Under the pieces are notes generated by a model. It was given only the letters and a program-made list of their open reading frames with translations. It was not told where the DNA came from and did not search any database. This document shows, piece by piece, positions 55,328 through 64,000 of a stretch of 64,000 bases of DNA. The position numbers and the translations under genes were made by a program. Source of the stretch: Pseudomonas sp. Ga0074129 (GTDB taxonomy: Bacteria; Pseudomonadota; Gammaproteobacteria; Pseudomonadales; Pseudomonadaceae); NCBI GenBank assembly GCA_001465025.1, contig LNDO01000076.1, positions 25,801-89,800 on the forward strand, given 5' to 3'. Positions within the stretch are counted from its first letter, which is position 1, and every line of letters starts with the position of its first letter.

Positions 55328-55404
55328 GATGCACCCTTACCTGTCGCGATAGATGAAGTGGGTCGGTAGCCCCTTCAATCAGCATACTGGAAGCCAGCCA
55401 CCGA

Positions 55405-58038
55405 ATGAAAAGCCATCCCGATGCCGCAAGTCGTTTAGCGGCCGAGGTTGTGACGCAGTTGCCGGCGCCCTCGCGCCTCGGCTTGCTGCGTTTCGAGCGC
55501 TTGAACGAAGCCAGCTGGACCCTGCTCTACCTTGACCCTGAATGCCAACAGCCACTGGGTCTGTCGGCTCAGGATCTTTGCTCCCTGCTCGACTCGCCTT
55601 ATGCCAGCCTGATGGAGCCCAGCGCGCGCTACCAACTGCATGAAAGCATTCAGCAGCAACTGAGCGAGCACAAGCATTACAGCGTGCACTATCGCCTGCA
55701 CACCCCGCACGGCCCAATCCATCTACTGGAACTGGGCGAAGCCTTTACCCAACGCGGCCGCTGCCTGTTGCGCGGGTATCTGCGTGAGATTCAAGAGCCC
55801 ACCACGACCCCGAATAGCCTGGATTTGTACCAGCGCAGCCAGGCCGATGTGCAGGCCCAGCAACGCCGCTCGCAAGCGCAACGCGAGCTGATCATCACAC
55901 TCGCCCGCCACCACTATGGCAACCACGAGCCGCTGCGCGAAGCGGCCGAGCTGATCAGCAAAAGTGCCTGTGAGCTTTACGGCGTCAGTCGTGCCGGCAT
56001 TTGGAATCTCAACGGCAGCCGCCTACAAGCGGTGGCGCTTTACCACAAGGATGAAGGCCACCACGTTGCTCAGGCCGATATTGATGCCAGCTCGTTTCCG
56101 GCCTACCTCGAAGCCCTGCACAGCGGTCGCGTTCTGGATGCTCACGACACCCATCAAGACCCGCGCACCTGCGAACTGAGCGACAGTTACCTGAAGCCCA
56201 TGGGCATTGGCGCGCTGCTCGATGCGAGCATTCGTGTGGCCGGGGAAGTGGTCGGCGTGTTGTGCCTGGAACATGACGGCGCACCACGCACCTGGAAGCC
56301 GGACGAGATCGCCTTTGTCGGCGAGCTGGCCGATCAATACGCCCAAGCGCTGACCCACCAGCAACGCCGCTCGGCCACCCACACACTGCACCTGTTCCAA
56401 CGCGCCGTGGAACAAAGCTCCAGCGCGTTTATCCTGCTCAACCGTGACGGCGTGGTGGAGTACGTAAATCCCAGCTTCACTGCCATTACCCTGTACAGCG
56501 CGCAGGAAGTTCAAGGCCGGCGACTGTCTGAAATCCCGGCACTGGATAACCTCAGCGACATGCTCTTCGATGCCGGCACCAGCCTGGCCGAGCAAAACAG
56601 CTGGCAGGGCGAGATCAAAAGCCGGCGCAAAAATCTCGAGCCCTACTGGGGGCATCTGTCGCTGTCAAAGATGCATGCTGATGACGGTCAGCTGACTCAC
56701 TACATCGGCATTTACGAAGACATTACCGCCAGCAAGCAGGCGCAGTTGCACATCGAACGCCTGGCCTTCCGTGACAACCTCACCGGCCTCGGCAACCGCT
56801 ACGCCTTTATCCGTTCGCTGGAAGGCCACTTTGCCGAGAGCCCGGATAAATCGATCAGCCTACTGCTGGTGGATATCGATAACTTCAAACGCATCAACGA
56901 CAGCCTGGGCCACCAGACCGGCGACAAACTGCTGGTTAGCCTGGCGCGTCGTTTGCGCAACACCTTGCCCGCCACCAGCGTGCTCGCGCGCTTTGCCAGT
57001 AATGAGTTTGCCGTGCTGCTGGAAACCGACCTGGGTGACAGCCAGATGATTGCCCAACGGCTACTCAACACCCTGGAAAAACCCCTGTTCGTCGACAACC
57101 AGTTAATTAACGTCACCGGCTCGATCGGCCTAGGCTGTGCGCCGCTGCACGGCCGCGATCCGCAAACCCTGATGAAGCACACCGGCTTGGCGTTGCACAA
57201 AGCCAAGGCCAACGGCAAAAACCAGTTGCACGTGTTTACCGATGCGCTAAATGCCGAAGCGCACTACAAGCTGTTTCTGGAAAGCAACCTGCGCCGCGCG
57301 CTGATGCAGAACGAGTTGGAAGTGTTCTACCAACCCAAGTTGTGTCTGAAAACCGGCCAGTTATTGGGGATGGAAGCCCTGCTGCGCTGGAACCACCCGG
57401 AAAAGGGCATGATCCGCCCCGACAAATTCATCAGCGTGGCGGAAGAAACCGGTCTGATTATTCCCATCGGCAAATGGGTGACGCGCCAGGCCTGTCGCAT
57501 GAGCAAACAACTGATCGCCGTGGGCCACAGGCCCCTGCAAATGGCCATCAACTTGTCGCCCAAGCAGTTCTCCGATCCGGATTTGGTCGGTGAAATCACC
57601 ACCATCCTGCAGGAAGAACAACTGGACCCGGCCCTGCTCGAACTGGAACTCACCGAAAGCCTGCTGCTGGAAGCCACTGGCGACACCCGCCAGCAACTCA
57701 GTCGCCTGAAAAGCCTAGGCCTGACCCTGGCCATGGACGACTTTGGTACCGGTTATTCATCACTCAGCTATTTGAAGAAATTCCCGATCGACGTGATCAA
57801 AATCGATCGCAGTTTTATCAAAGACATTCCGCAGAATCAGGACGACATGGAAATCACCTCGGCAGTGATCGCCATGGCCCACAACCTGAAACTCAAGGTG
57901 GTTGCCGAAGGTGTCGAAACCCGTGATCAACTGAACTTCCTGCGCCGCCATCAATGCGATATTGGCCAAGGCTACCTGTTTGACAAACCCATCGCCGGCC
58001 GCGACCTGCTGGATAAACTCAAGCGCTATCGGCGCTAA
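55405..58038 (+). CDS. dipA: DipA-like GAF-PAS-GGDEF-EAL c-di-GMP phosphodiesterase
   Basis: The 877-residue protein has an N-terminal PAS-like part, a GAF domain (about 180-330, with WKPDEIAFVGELADQYAQAL), a PAS domain (about 335-450), GGDEF (about 455-620) and EAL (about 630-877). The GGDEF signature is ASNEF, so cyclase activity is unlikely and the domain is probably regulatory. The EAL part looks active: MEALLRW, NLSPKQF, ELTES, DDFGTGYSSLSYL and KIDRSFIKD. DipA lowers c-di-GMP and promotes biofilm dispersal in P. aeruginosa; order, length and position next to msrA fit. Confidence 0.88.
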   Translation: MKSHPDAASRLAAEVVTQLPAPSRLGLLRFERLNEASWTLLYLDPECQQPLGLSAQDLCSLLDSPYASLMEPSARYQLHESIQQQLSEHKHYSVHYRLHTPHGPIHLLELGEAFTQRGRCLLRGYLREIQEPTTTPNSLDLYQRSQADVQAQQRRSQAQRELIITLARHHYGNHEPLREAAELISKSACELYGVSRAGIWNLNGSRLQAVALYHKDEGHHVAQADIDASSFPAYLEALHSGRVLDAHDTHQDPRTCELSDSYLKPMGIGALLDASIRVAGEVVGVLCLEHDGAPRTWKPDEIAFVGELADQYAQALTHQQRRSATHTLHLFQRAVEQSSSAFILLNRDGVVEYVNPSFTAITLYSAQEVQGRRLSEIPALDNLSDMLFDAGTSLAEQNSWQGEIKSRRKNLEPYWGHLSLSKMHADDGQLTHYIGIYEDITASKQAQLHIERLAFRDNLTGLGNRYAFIRSLEGHFAESPDKSISLLLVDIDNFKRINDSLGHQTGDKLLVSLARRLRNTLPATSVLARFASNEFAVLLETDLGDSQMIAQRLLNTLEKPLFVDNQLINVTGSIGLGCAPLHGRDPQTLMKHTGLALHKAKANGKNQLHVFTDALNAEAHYKLFLESNLRRALMQNELEVFYQPKLCLKTGQLLGMEALLRWNHPEKGMIRPDKFISVAEETGLIIPIGKWVTRQACRMSKQLIAVGHRPLQMAINLSPKQFSDPDLVGEITTILQEEQLDPALLELELTESLLLEATGDTRQQLSRLKSLGLTLAMDDFGTGYSSLSYLKKFPIDVIKIDRSFIKDIPQNQDDMEITSAVIAMAHNLKLKVVAEGVETRDQLNFLRRHQCDIGQGYLFDKPIAGRDLLDKLKRYRR

Positions 58039-58065
58039 CGCTGCACGCCACCCTCGGAGATCGCC

Positions 58066-58488
58066 ATGGTTCTGCGCTCACAGATTCTCGTGCACAAAAG
58101 TGCCCTGCCCACTGCCGAACAAGCGCTGCCGGGGCGCAGCGAAGTCATGCCGGTACCGGCGGCGCACTTCGTCAACGGCAATGCCTTGCAAGCGCCCTTC
58201 CCGGCCGGGCTGCAGCAGGCAGTGTTTGCCCTTGGCTGTTTCTGGGGTGCGGAGCGGCGCTTCTGGCAACAAGCCGGTGTGTGGAGCACCGCCGTGGGCT
58301 ATGCCGGCGGCCACACGCCCAACCCTACGTATGACGAAACCTGCTCCGGGCTAACCGGCCACACCGAGGTGGTGCTGGTGGTTTTCGACCCACAGCTCAC
58401 CAGCTACGAAGCCTTGCTGAAGGTGTTCTGGGAAGCGCACAACCCGACCCAGGGATTAGGAGGACAGTCAAGAGTAAATCTATGCTAG
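58066..58488 (+). pseudogene. msrA: msrA, methionine sulfoxide reductase A, cut at its 3' half
   Basis: The gene starts with GGAG before its ATG and reads as normal MsrA, with the catalytic Cys in [14 protein letters not shown] and EAHNPTQG near residue 130. Then the frame turns to unrelated sequence ([10 protein letters not shown]) and stops at 58488. Intact MsrA of this type has about 80 more residues, beginning with a GTQYRS-containing stretch. The break is near 58458 and marks the edge of the foreign region. The product would lack its resolving Cys and part of the fold. Confidence 0.88.
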
Positions 58489-58615
58489 GAAACCTATTGC
58501 TAGCGCGCCTCAGCATAGCTATAGCCCAGCCAGGCGATCTACGTGACAGCATAGCAGCCATACTGCACCCATATCGGCAGCACCCCAGCCCCCTGAATTT
58601 TATACAGAGACTCGT
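58489..58615. other. junction sequence between truncated msrA and second msrA
   Basis: This 127-base stretch is the first sequence of the accessory region. It contains imperfect repeats of TATGCTAG / TATTGCTAG and CAGCATAGC motifs but no open frame of note. It may hold the element end and the promoter of the second msrA. Confidence 0.4.
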
Positions 58616-59161
58616 ATGAAAACCGAAAAAATAGTTCTGGCAGGCGGTTGCTTTTGGTGTCTTGAACCAGTCTTCAAGAGAATCAAGGGCGTTCAGTCTG
58701 TGAAATGTGGCTACACGGGGGGAACCCTCAACGCACCAACATATGATGATATATGCACTGGCAAAACAGGCCATGCCGAAGCAATAAAGATTGAATTTGA
58801 TAGTAGCAAAATTAGCCTATCCGAATTGCTTGAGATTTTCTTTGCAATACATGACCCAACCACTCTAAATAGGCAAGGTGCAGATATTGGAACCCAATAT
58901 CGATCTGCCATATTTTATGATAGCGACGAACAGCTAATAACCGCGAAAACCGCAATACTAGAAACTGAAAAAAGTGGCCTTTGGAAAAACCCAACGGCAA
59001 CCACCTTAGAGAGGTTAACTGAATTCTTCGAAGCCGAGGAATACCACCAAGACTTCTTCACAAAGAACCCAAGCAATAGATACTGCCAGATATCAATAGC
59101 ACCAAAGCTCGCAAAGCTGGAGACTATATTCAAAAACCAAAAAGCAACAGGGCGCGAATAG
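58616..59161 (+). CDS. msrA: second MsrA, AT-rich and probably acquired
   Basis: The 181-residue protein is a complete methionine-S-sulfoxide reductase: catalytic Cys in LAGGCFWCLEPVFK, then GYTGG, TGHAEAIKIEFD and GADIGTQYRSAIFYD. It differs clearly from the native MsrA and its gene is far more AT-rich than any core gene here, which indicates transfer. It stands directly after the cut native msrA, so it may restore the lost activity. A short hairpin, GGGCGC-GAATA-GCGCCC, overlaps its end (59149-59166) and could aid termination. Confidence 0.88.
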   Translation: MKTEKIVLAGGCFWCLEPVFKRIKGVQSVKCGYTGGTLNAPTYDDICTGKTGHAEAIKIEFDSSKISLSELLEIFFAIHDPTTLNRQGADIGTQYRSAIFYDSDEQLITAKTAILETEKSGLWKNPTATTLERLTEFFEAEEYHQDFFTKNPSNRYCQISIAPKLAKLETIFKNQKATGRE

Positions 59162-59593
59162 CGCCCAATGTAAAAGCGAGTCCAACCATCACGACCGCCC
59201 GCCCCGATGGGCGAGGACGTGACGGATGATGAAGAAGCTGCGTAAGCATCAGACTCCAGCTGCCTAGCAGGCTTTGAGGCCTGCAGGCCCCTTGCCTCAC
59301 TCTTGGGTAGCATTGGCGATTGGGCGCTAGGCGGCATGATGCTCTGCCGCTCGGCGGAATTTCGAAGGCTAGTTATTTAAAGTTTTTAGAACGTGAGTTA
59401 GGCTACACTGCCATATCAGCCGCACTGCTCCAAATTTTTAATCTCAAGTGTGTTTAGCTATTTAATGAGGAATGGAGTCCTTGACCATGAAGATCAAAAT
59501 GCGAAACAATTTATTGCAAGTTATGTAGCCGCAACTGGGTTTATCAACGCCTATATATAATATAAAATAGCGGTAACTCAGAGGGTGGCGACT
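59162..59593. other. 432-bp gene-free leader before the AAA/protease operon
   Basis: No convincing gene is seen. The last 100 bases are very AT-rich and contain TATAAT at 59556-59561, about 33 bases before the AAA ATPase start, a plausible -10 box without a clear -35. A GAGGG ribosome site lies at 59581-59585. Confidence 0.45.
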
Positions 59594-60580
59594 ATGGCCA
59601 ATGGGAAAATTCTTCGCCAGTTGTTCAAAGCGGGCACTGCAGGTGATACCGATGCGTTTCGCCTTGCCTCTAAAGCTGTTATCGAGGAAGAGCGGCAGAA
59701 ACAACACCATCTTCTCGCTAATGATCTAGAGCAAATCCTCTACGGCAGCGACTTGAACTTCAAAGCATCTAGTAGCACATCACGCACTCACTATGATGTT
59801 CCCGTAGATAAAGAGCGCGGTTTACCGCTGCTTGACATAAGGTCACCTAAGCGCTCCCTTGATGAAGTGATTCTCCCTCCCAGCAGCTCTGCTGCACTAG
59901 AGGAGATACTCGAAGAGAACCGTCGTGCTGATGTGCTCCGCAGCTACGGTATGAAGCCCGCGGGCAAGGTGATTTTCTTCGGCCCACCGGGCTGCGGAAA
60001 GACACTGGCAGCCGAGGTCGTAGCGTTCGAACTTGATCGACCTTTGGCAATTGTCCGATTGGATGCGCTGGTTTCGTCTTTCCTTGGTGAAACGGCTGCC
60101 AACCTTCGCAAGGTCTTCGATTTTATTGCCCAGCATCCGTTTGTTGTTCTATTCGATGAGTTCGATGCAATCGGTAAAGAGCGCGGTGATAGTGGCGACC
60201 ATGGTGAGCTGCGACGTGTAGTAAACGCAGTGCTTCAGATGATGGACTCATACGAAGGTCGCAGTTTGATCTTGGCTGCTACTAACCATGAGAAGATTCT
60301 GGACACTGCCATTTGGCGACGATTTGATGAATCCATCGAATTTCCGCTCCCGGATGAGAAGCAACTGAAAGATATTTTGTCACTGAAGCTGAGAGGAATC
60401 CGGCGTCAATTTGAGATTGACGACAAGGAAGTATTGAAGGAGTTTAAGGGCAAGAGCGGAGCTGATGTTGAGCGAGTTATACGTCGCGCCGCGAAGCGGA
60501 TGATCCTGCGTGAGCAAGAGTTTCTGACCCTCAAAGAGCTGAAAAGCGCACTTGCAAGAGAAGATCTCAGGAAGTCCTGA
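59594..60580 (+). CDS. AAA+ ATPase, IetA-like partner of a subtilisin-like protease
   Basis: The ATG at 59594 has GAGGG 8 bases before it; a GTG 9 bases upstream is less likely. The 328-residue protein has an Arg/Glu-rich helical N-terminus (about 1-70) and an AAA+ module: Walker A GPPGCGKT (Lys136), Walker B FDEFDAIG (Asp188, Glu189), sensor segment AATNHEKIL and arginine fingers in IWRRFDES (Arg242/243), then a C-terminal helical lid. It matches the IetA type, where the ATPase acts as antitoxin or activator of its protease. It precedes the protease gene by 25 bp. Confidence 0.85.
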   Translation: MANGKILRQLFKAGTAGDTDAFRLASKAVIEEERQKQHHLLANDLEQILYGSDLNFKASSSTSRTHYDVPVDKERGLPLLDIRSPKRSLDEVILPPSSSAALEEILEENRRADVLRSYGMKPAGKVIFFGPPGCGKTLAAEVVAFELDRPLAIVRLDALVSSFLGETAANLRKVFDFIAQHPFVVLFDEFDAIGKERGDSGDHGELRRVVNAVLQMMDSYEGRSLILAATNHEKILDTAIWRRFDESIEFPLPDEKQLKDILSLKLRGIRRQFEIDDKEVLKEFKGKSGADVERVIRRAAKRMILREQEFLTLKELKSALAREDLRKS

Positions 60581-60605
60581 ATCATAACAATTCAAGGAAG
60601 AAGCG

Positions 60606-63035
60606 GTGGCCACCTACAAGCATCTGAACATTGCACGGGAAGTTCTGGATAACTCACGCCGGACCAAGAATCCCCCTCCCTTCACCAAACGTGAAGATCG
60701 TCGAGGGCATGGCCAGAAACTCAATGCTTACTTTCTTACGGCTGAAGGGCAAGCCAAAAAGCAGATCGGCTCGACAGCTAACTCTCCCTACGTCCTCAAA
60801 CTGAAATACGACGGCACTCTCAACTTCTCAAACCTTGATGTCCATGGCTTGGAGTTCGTCAGCCAGGAGGATAAACAGCTTTGCGTTGTTTTCGCGACAG
60901 AAGAAGGTTTGGCCAAGTTCGCTGACCATCTGACGAAGCTGGGTGTTATGGACGACGCCTTGACCTATGGCCAGATTTTGGAGGCTATCGCAGGGGTGGA
61001 GACATGGTCTGCGGAGGATCGGAAGAGCTGGGCGATCACCCATATCGGGATTCCGGACACCCCCACCTTCAAGCTTGATGTCGAACTATGGCCTGTCTAT
61101 GTAGCGAGCCACCCGAAGCGAATCCTACTCACAAATGCTTTCGAGGCCTGGCTCTCAGGGGAGCGCATTAAAAGGCTCGACAAGCTGAATCTGGACAGCC
61201 TGCTCATGTACCGAGTTGAGGTGACGCCCGAACAAGCACAGCTACTGCTGAACCACCGCGATGTCCGGCTTGTTGATCTCATTCCCGCCACCGGAATCAG
61301 CATTCAGCAGCTGAATCGGGATATCAACGAGCTACCTCGAAACATACCTGCACCGGCCGCAGATGCGGCACGGGTCTGCATTCTGGACAGTGGTATCAAC
61401 GGGAACCACCCCCTCTTGAAACCTGCGATGGCTGAAAGCGCCTCCTTTGTGGATGAGGAAGGAGACGATGACCAGGCGGGGCATGGTACTGCTGTAGCCG
61501 GTGTGGCCCTGTATGGCGACGTAGAGGCCTGCAACAACTCAAATTTCTGGCGCCCGGAGCTCTGGATTTTCAATGGGAAGGTGATGAAGAAGTGTCCGCA
61601 TACTGGCGATGCGATCTATGACGAGCTCTCGCTTGAGGCATCACTGACGAAAGCGGTTGAGTACTTCGTCGAGCTTGGATGTCGGATCTTCAATCTCTCC
61701 CTGGGTAACAATAATGCTCCGTACGATGGCGCTCATGTCAGGGGGCTCGCCTACATCCTGGACGTCCTATCAAGACGGCATAACATTTTGTTTGTGGTCT
61801 CTACGGGTAACTTCCGCGGCTCTGAAGAACCTCCAGTTCCGGTAAACAGCTGGCGTGACGAGTACCCCGAATATCTTGTCGCAGAACAAAGCGCAATCAT
61901 CGATCCGGCACCCGCAATGATGGTGCTGACGGTGGGAAGCATCTCCCGGCACAACGCCACTTTTGACAGCCAGAAATATCCAGATATCAGTCAGCTCTCG
62001 CCTGCCTCGGAAAACCAACCATCACCTTTCACTCGGCATGGCCCCTCGGTTAAGGGTGCGCTCAAGCCCGAGCTTGTTGCGGCGGGTGGTAACCTTGCCA
62101 GCCCCATGAGGCAGGCCAATGCACAGTGGTCGCCGCACATGCGGGGGCTGGGTGTACTTACGCTTAACCATCAGTGGGCAGGCAACACCATCTTCAAAGA
62201 AGTTAGCGGAACGAGCTTCGCGGCACCATACATCACTCATTTGGCCGGGCGCTTGCTGAACGAATATCCAACTGCGTCAGCGAATATGCTTCGCGCGATG
62301 CTGGTCAATCAGGCCTACCTTCCAGGTGAGGTTACTTCCACGTTTTCTAATGAGTTCAGAAAGGGCTACAAGGAGGCTAAAGCCACTCGGAAGCGTGATG
62401 TGGCGAGAGATGTCGCTGGCTATGGCGTAGTGAGTGAGGCCGACCTCTTCAGATCTTCCGATAACGTCGTAGTTCTGATGTCGGAGGAGACTATTGAAAA
62501 CGACGGATGCCAGTTCTTTGAGCTGCCTTTGCCGGACGACTACCTGCGTTCCGCTCGTGGGACACGTGAGCTCTCGATAACATTGGCATACTCGCCAGTA
62601 GTCCGAACTACCAGAATTGATTACTTGGCCACTCAGATCAACTATCGTTTGGCTGTAGGCACTTCGCTAGACGAAGTTCAGAAGCACTTTAGCAAGGAAC
62701 TCAAGGCTGAGACGGAGGTGCTCAAGGAGGCCAAGTCCAGCAATCGCGACATCTCGGCCCAGCTGAGAAACCGCGGTACGGTCCAGTCTTCACGCTGGAC
62801 GCTTCGGCAGTGTAAACCGGGTGAAAAGTGGTTTTTGGTCGTGGTCAGGCAAGACCGTGACTGGAACCCCTCTGCAGCAGAGAAGGAGCCCTATTCTCTG
62901 GTGGTCACTGTAGCTGATCGGGACAATGAGCATGCTCAGCTCTACACCCAGATTCAGGAGCGGATAGCGCAGCAGGCTGCGGCAAGGGAACAGCAAAAGG
63001 CTCAACAGGCTGCTCGGCTACAGAGTCGCGGGTAG
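60606..63035 (+). CDS. subtilisin-like serine protease, IetS-like
   Basis: A GTG at 60606 with AAGGAAG upstream gives 809 residues. An N-terminal half of about 250 residues has no family I recognise. The S8 peptidase domain (about 255-560) keeps the triad: Asp261 in CILDSGINGNHP, His293 in GHGTAVAGV and Ser537 in SGTSFAAPYI. A C-terminal region of about 240 residues ends in a Gln/Ala/Arg-rich coiled coil (QERIAQQAAAREQQKAQQ). No signal peptide is seen, so it acts inside the cell. With the AAA ATPase it resembles the IetAS pair, known as a plasmid toxin-antitoxin and antiphage system. Confidence 0.85.
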   Translation: MATYKHLNIAREVLDNSRRTKNPPPFTKREDRRGHGQKLNAYFLTAEGQAKKQIGSTANSPYVLKLKYDGTLNFSNLDVHGLEFVSQEDKQLCVVFATEEGLAKFADHLTKLGVMDDALTYGQILEAIAGVETWSAEDRKSWAITHIGIPDTPTFKLDVELWPVYVASHPKRILLTNAFEAWLSGERIKRLDKLNLDSLLMYRVEVTPEQAQLLLNHRDVRLVDLIPATGISIQQLNRDINELPRNIPAPAADAARVCILDSGINGNHPLLKPAMAESASFVDEEGDDDQAGHGTAVAGVALYGDVEACNNSNFWRPELWIFNGKVMKKCPHTGDAIYDELSLEASLTKAVEYFVELGCRIFNLSLGNNNAPYDGAHVRGLAYILDVLSRRHNILFVVSTGNFRGSEEPPVPVNSWRDEYPEYLVAEQSAIIDPAPAMMVLTVGSISRHNATFDSQKYPDISQLSPASENQPSPFTRHGPSVKGALKPELVAAGGNLASPMRQANAQWSPHMRGLGVLTLNHQWAGNTIFKEVSGTSFAAPYITHLAGRLLNEYPTASANMLRAMLVNQAYLPGEVTSTFSNEFRKGYKEAKATRKRDVARDVAGYGVVSEADLFRSSDNVVVLMSEETIENDGCQFFELPLPDDYLRSARGTRELSITLAYSPVVRTTRIDYLATQINYRLAVGTSLDEVQKHFSKELKAETEVLKEAKSSNRDISAQLRNRGTVQSSRWTLRQCKPGEKWFLVVVRQDRDWNPSAAEKEPYSLVVTVADRDNEHAQLYTQIQERIAQQAAAREQQKAQQAARLQSRG

Positions 63036-63312
63036 TCAATTCGCCTGCTATTGCAAGTAACCTACGGACTCAGCCATTTGGGCAGGCAAAAAATACGAAT
63101 CACGCTGGGAAAACGGGGGTAGGTCTAACGCAACCGAACACTAAGCAACTTGCTGTGACTGGAAGGCGGCAATAACACGCTTTACGATCAGCTACGAAAA
63201 CCGGCTGCCACAGCAGTATCCCCCTGTTAAACAAAACTCCGCATACCCTCCGGCTGGCAGCTTGGGACAAAGTAACAGCGGCGCTTCTGTCTGACCCTCT
63301 TGCCCGCTCGTG

Positions 63313-63504
63313 TTAGATTTCAGACGGCTGTGGCAGAAGGCTTGAAGGGGCGCAGGCGAGTTCGCCTGCGATACGGTAGAGCTTCTCGACGGTGATGTTG
63401 ACCTCGCCACGTTCGATCCGTCCGACGTAGCTGCGGTCGATATTGCACGCCAGCGCCAATGCATCCTGGGAGCGTTCCCCTAACGCTTTCGCCAACTTAT
63501 CCAT
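63313..63504 (-). CDS. short XRE-family regulator
   Basis: The ATG at 63504 gives 63 residues (MDKLAKALGERSQDALALAC); a start at 63555 would add 17 residues. The XRE helix-turn-helix is clear in SQDALALACNIDRSYVGRIE and EVNITVEKLYRIAGEL. In XRE proteins about 11 residues usually separate the LGE segment from the SQ of helix 2 (an xxIRxLRxxRG stretch); here only Arg is present, so the domain may have lost helix-1 residues. It is divergent from the next gene across a palindromic promoter and may repress both. Confidence 0.72.
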   Translation of the reverse strand: MDKLAKALGERSQDALALACNIDRSYVGRIERGEVNITVEKLYRIAGELACAPSSLLPQPSEI

Positions 63505-63543
63505 GACCGTCTCAATTCCACTTGAGGCGGCACTATCGTGCGT

Positions 63544-63575
63544 TTGCGGATGCACAGGCCACGGATTATAATCCG
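63544..63575. promoter_or_regulatory. divergent promoter with a perfect 14-bp palindrome
   Basis: CGGATTATAATCCG (63562-63575) is a perfect palindrome holding TATAAT on both strands. On the plus strand TTGCGG (63544-63549) lies exactly 17 bases before TATAAT (63567-63572), a good sigma-70 promoter for the gene at 63608. On the minus strand a TATAAT (63570-63565) faces the XRE gene with a weak -35. A repressor bound to the palindrome would block both -10 boxes. Confidence 0.65.
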
Positions 63576-63607
63576 CATTTCTTTGCGTTATTTCTTCTGG
63601 TGCCTCA

Positions 63608-64000
63608 ATGAAATCGGCCTCGTTTATCTTCGACAGGCGTCTGTATGAGCTGCTTCAGGAGCCAGGGCGTGCAACCTTTACTACCCGTGAACTGCGCGAT
63701 GCCTATGCCGCTCGCCTGAGTGGCACACCTTTCCGTATCGCCGATGTGCGCCGCTATGTGTATGAGCAGATCCGTCGATTAGTGCGCGCAGGCTGGGTTG
63801 TGCTGGATGAGGATCGTCGTGTTCGAGGACAGATCTACCACCTGCAGCCGATTCCGGTACATCTGCAACTGGAACTGATCGACAGCGGTTTTGAGAACAA
63901 CCTGATGGCTGCCGGAGTGCCCGAACTAGAGACGGCAGTACGCGACGTGGAAACTTTGCCGCTTAAGTCGTCAGCCCATACGGATTTGCAGTTGGAGGCG
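63608..64000 (+). CDS. unknown protein, cut by the window end
   Basis: The frame from ATG 63608 is open to the last base (131 codons seen). The N-terminus MKSASFIFDRRLYELLQEPG and following ELRDAYAARLSGTPFRIADVRRYVYEQIRRLVRAGWVVL look like a winged helix: helices, then a RAGWVVLDEDRRVRG beta-wing. It could bind DNA. The rest is not recognised. It is divergent from the XRE gene and shares its palindromic promoter, which is common for regulated accessory or defence modules. Confidence 0.6.
   Translation, partial: MKSASFIFDRRLYELLQEPGRATFTTRELRDAYAARLSGTPFRIADVRRYVYEQIRRLVRAGWVVLDEDRRVRGQIYHLQPIPVHLQLELIDSGFENNLMAAGVPELETAVRDVETLPLKSSAHTDLQLEA

Noticed and set aside
58489-58615. Insertion sequence end at the msrA break
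   Set aside because: I looked for terminal inverted repeats and a target duplication but could not find a convincing pair; the other end lies outside the window.

Overview
The window is a piece of a Pseudomonas chromosome (Gammaproteobacteria, GC-rich). From about 1 to 58.4 kb the gene order follows, from memory, the P. aeruginosa PAO1 segment PA4958 (before fimX) to PA5018 (msrA). The order is fimX, serB, smp, parC, parE, cpdA, nudF, thiC, tolC, waaA, an SMR pump, hldE, msbA, the LPS core cluster, ilvE, glnE, aceEF, dipA and msrA. Protein families, a TPP riboswitch, rho-independent terminators and Pseudomonas-type palindromic repeats agree with this.

Layout. 0-6.3 kb: a partial PilZ-like gene, fimX (twitching, c-di-GMP), serB and the divergent membrane gene smp. 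6.3-15.7 kb: a minus-strand run with topoisomerase IV genes parC and parE, a retropepsin-like protease, a phytase-like esterase, yqiA, cpdA, a DUF1249 gene and nudF. 15.7-17.8 kb: thiC with its TPP riboswitch. 18-31.6 kb: tolC, waaA, a LysR/SMR pair, an oxidoreductase and aldo/keto reductase pair, two acyl-CoA dehydrogenases, hldE and msbA. 31.6-46 kb: the LPS core locus. Its outer-core part (32.2-39.6 kb) is AT-richer and translationally coupled: O-antigen ligase, three glycosyltransferases, a DUF6625-like protein, a hexapeptide acyltransferase and a carbamoyltransferase. The inner-core part holds several sugar kinases, waaP, waaG, waaC and waaF. 46-58 kb: ilvE, glnE, aceEF and dipA.

Accessory region. 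The native msrA stops abruptly at about 58.46 kb. Beyond it lie an AT-rich second msrA, an AAA+ ATPase/subtilisin-like protease pair that resembles the IetAS toxin-antitoxin/antiphage system, and a divergent pair of an XRE regulator and an unknown gene cut by the window end. The divergent pair shares a perfect 14-bp palindrome that contains a TATAAT box.

A striking feature of the core part is a series of small gaps of roughly 30 nt. Each removes about 10-12 conserved codons. Seven of them break the frame of six genes: thiC, the FAD oxidoreductase, two acyl-CoA dehydrogenases (one hit twice), waaG and waaF. Two more look in-frame (parC and the XRE gene). So many in 64 kb, including genes important for growth, suggests a sequencing or assembly fault more than true gene decay, but the sequence alone cannot decide this. 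No rRNA, tRNA or CRISPR array was seen.
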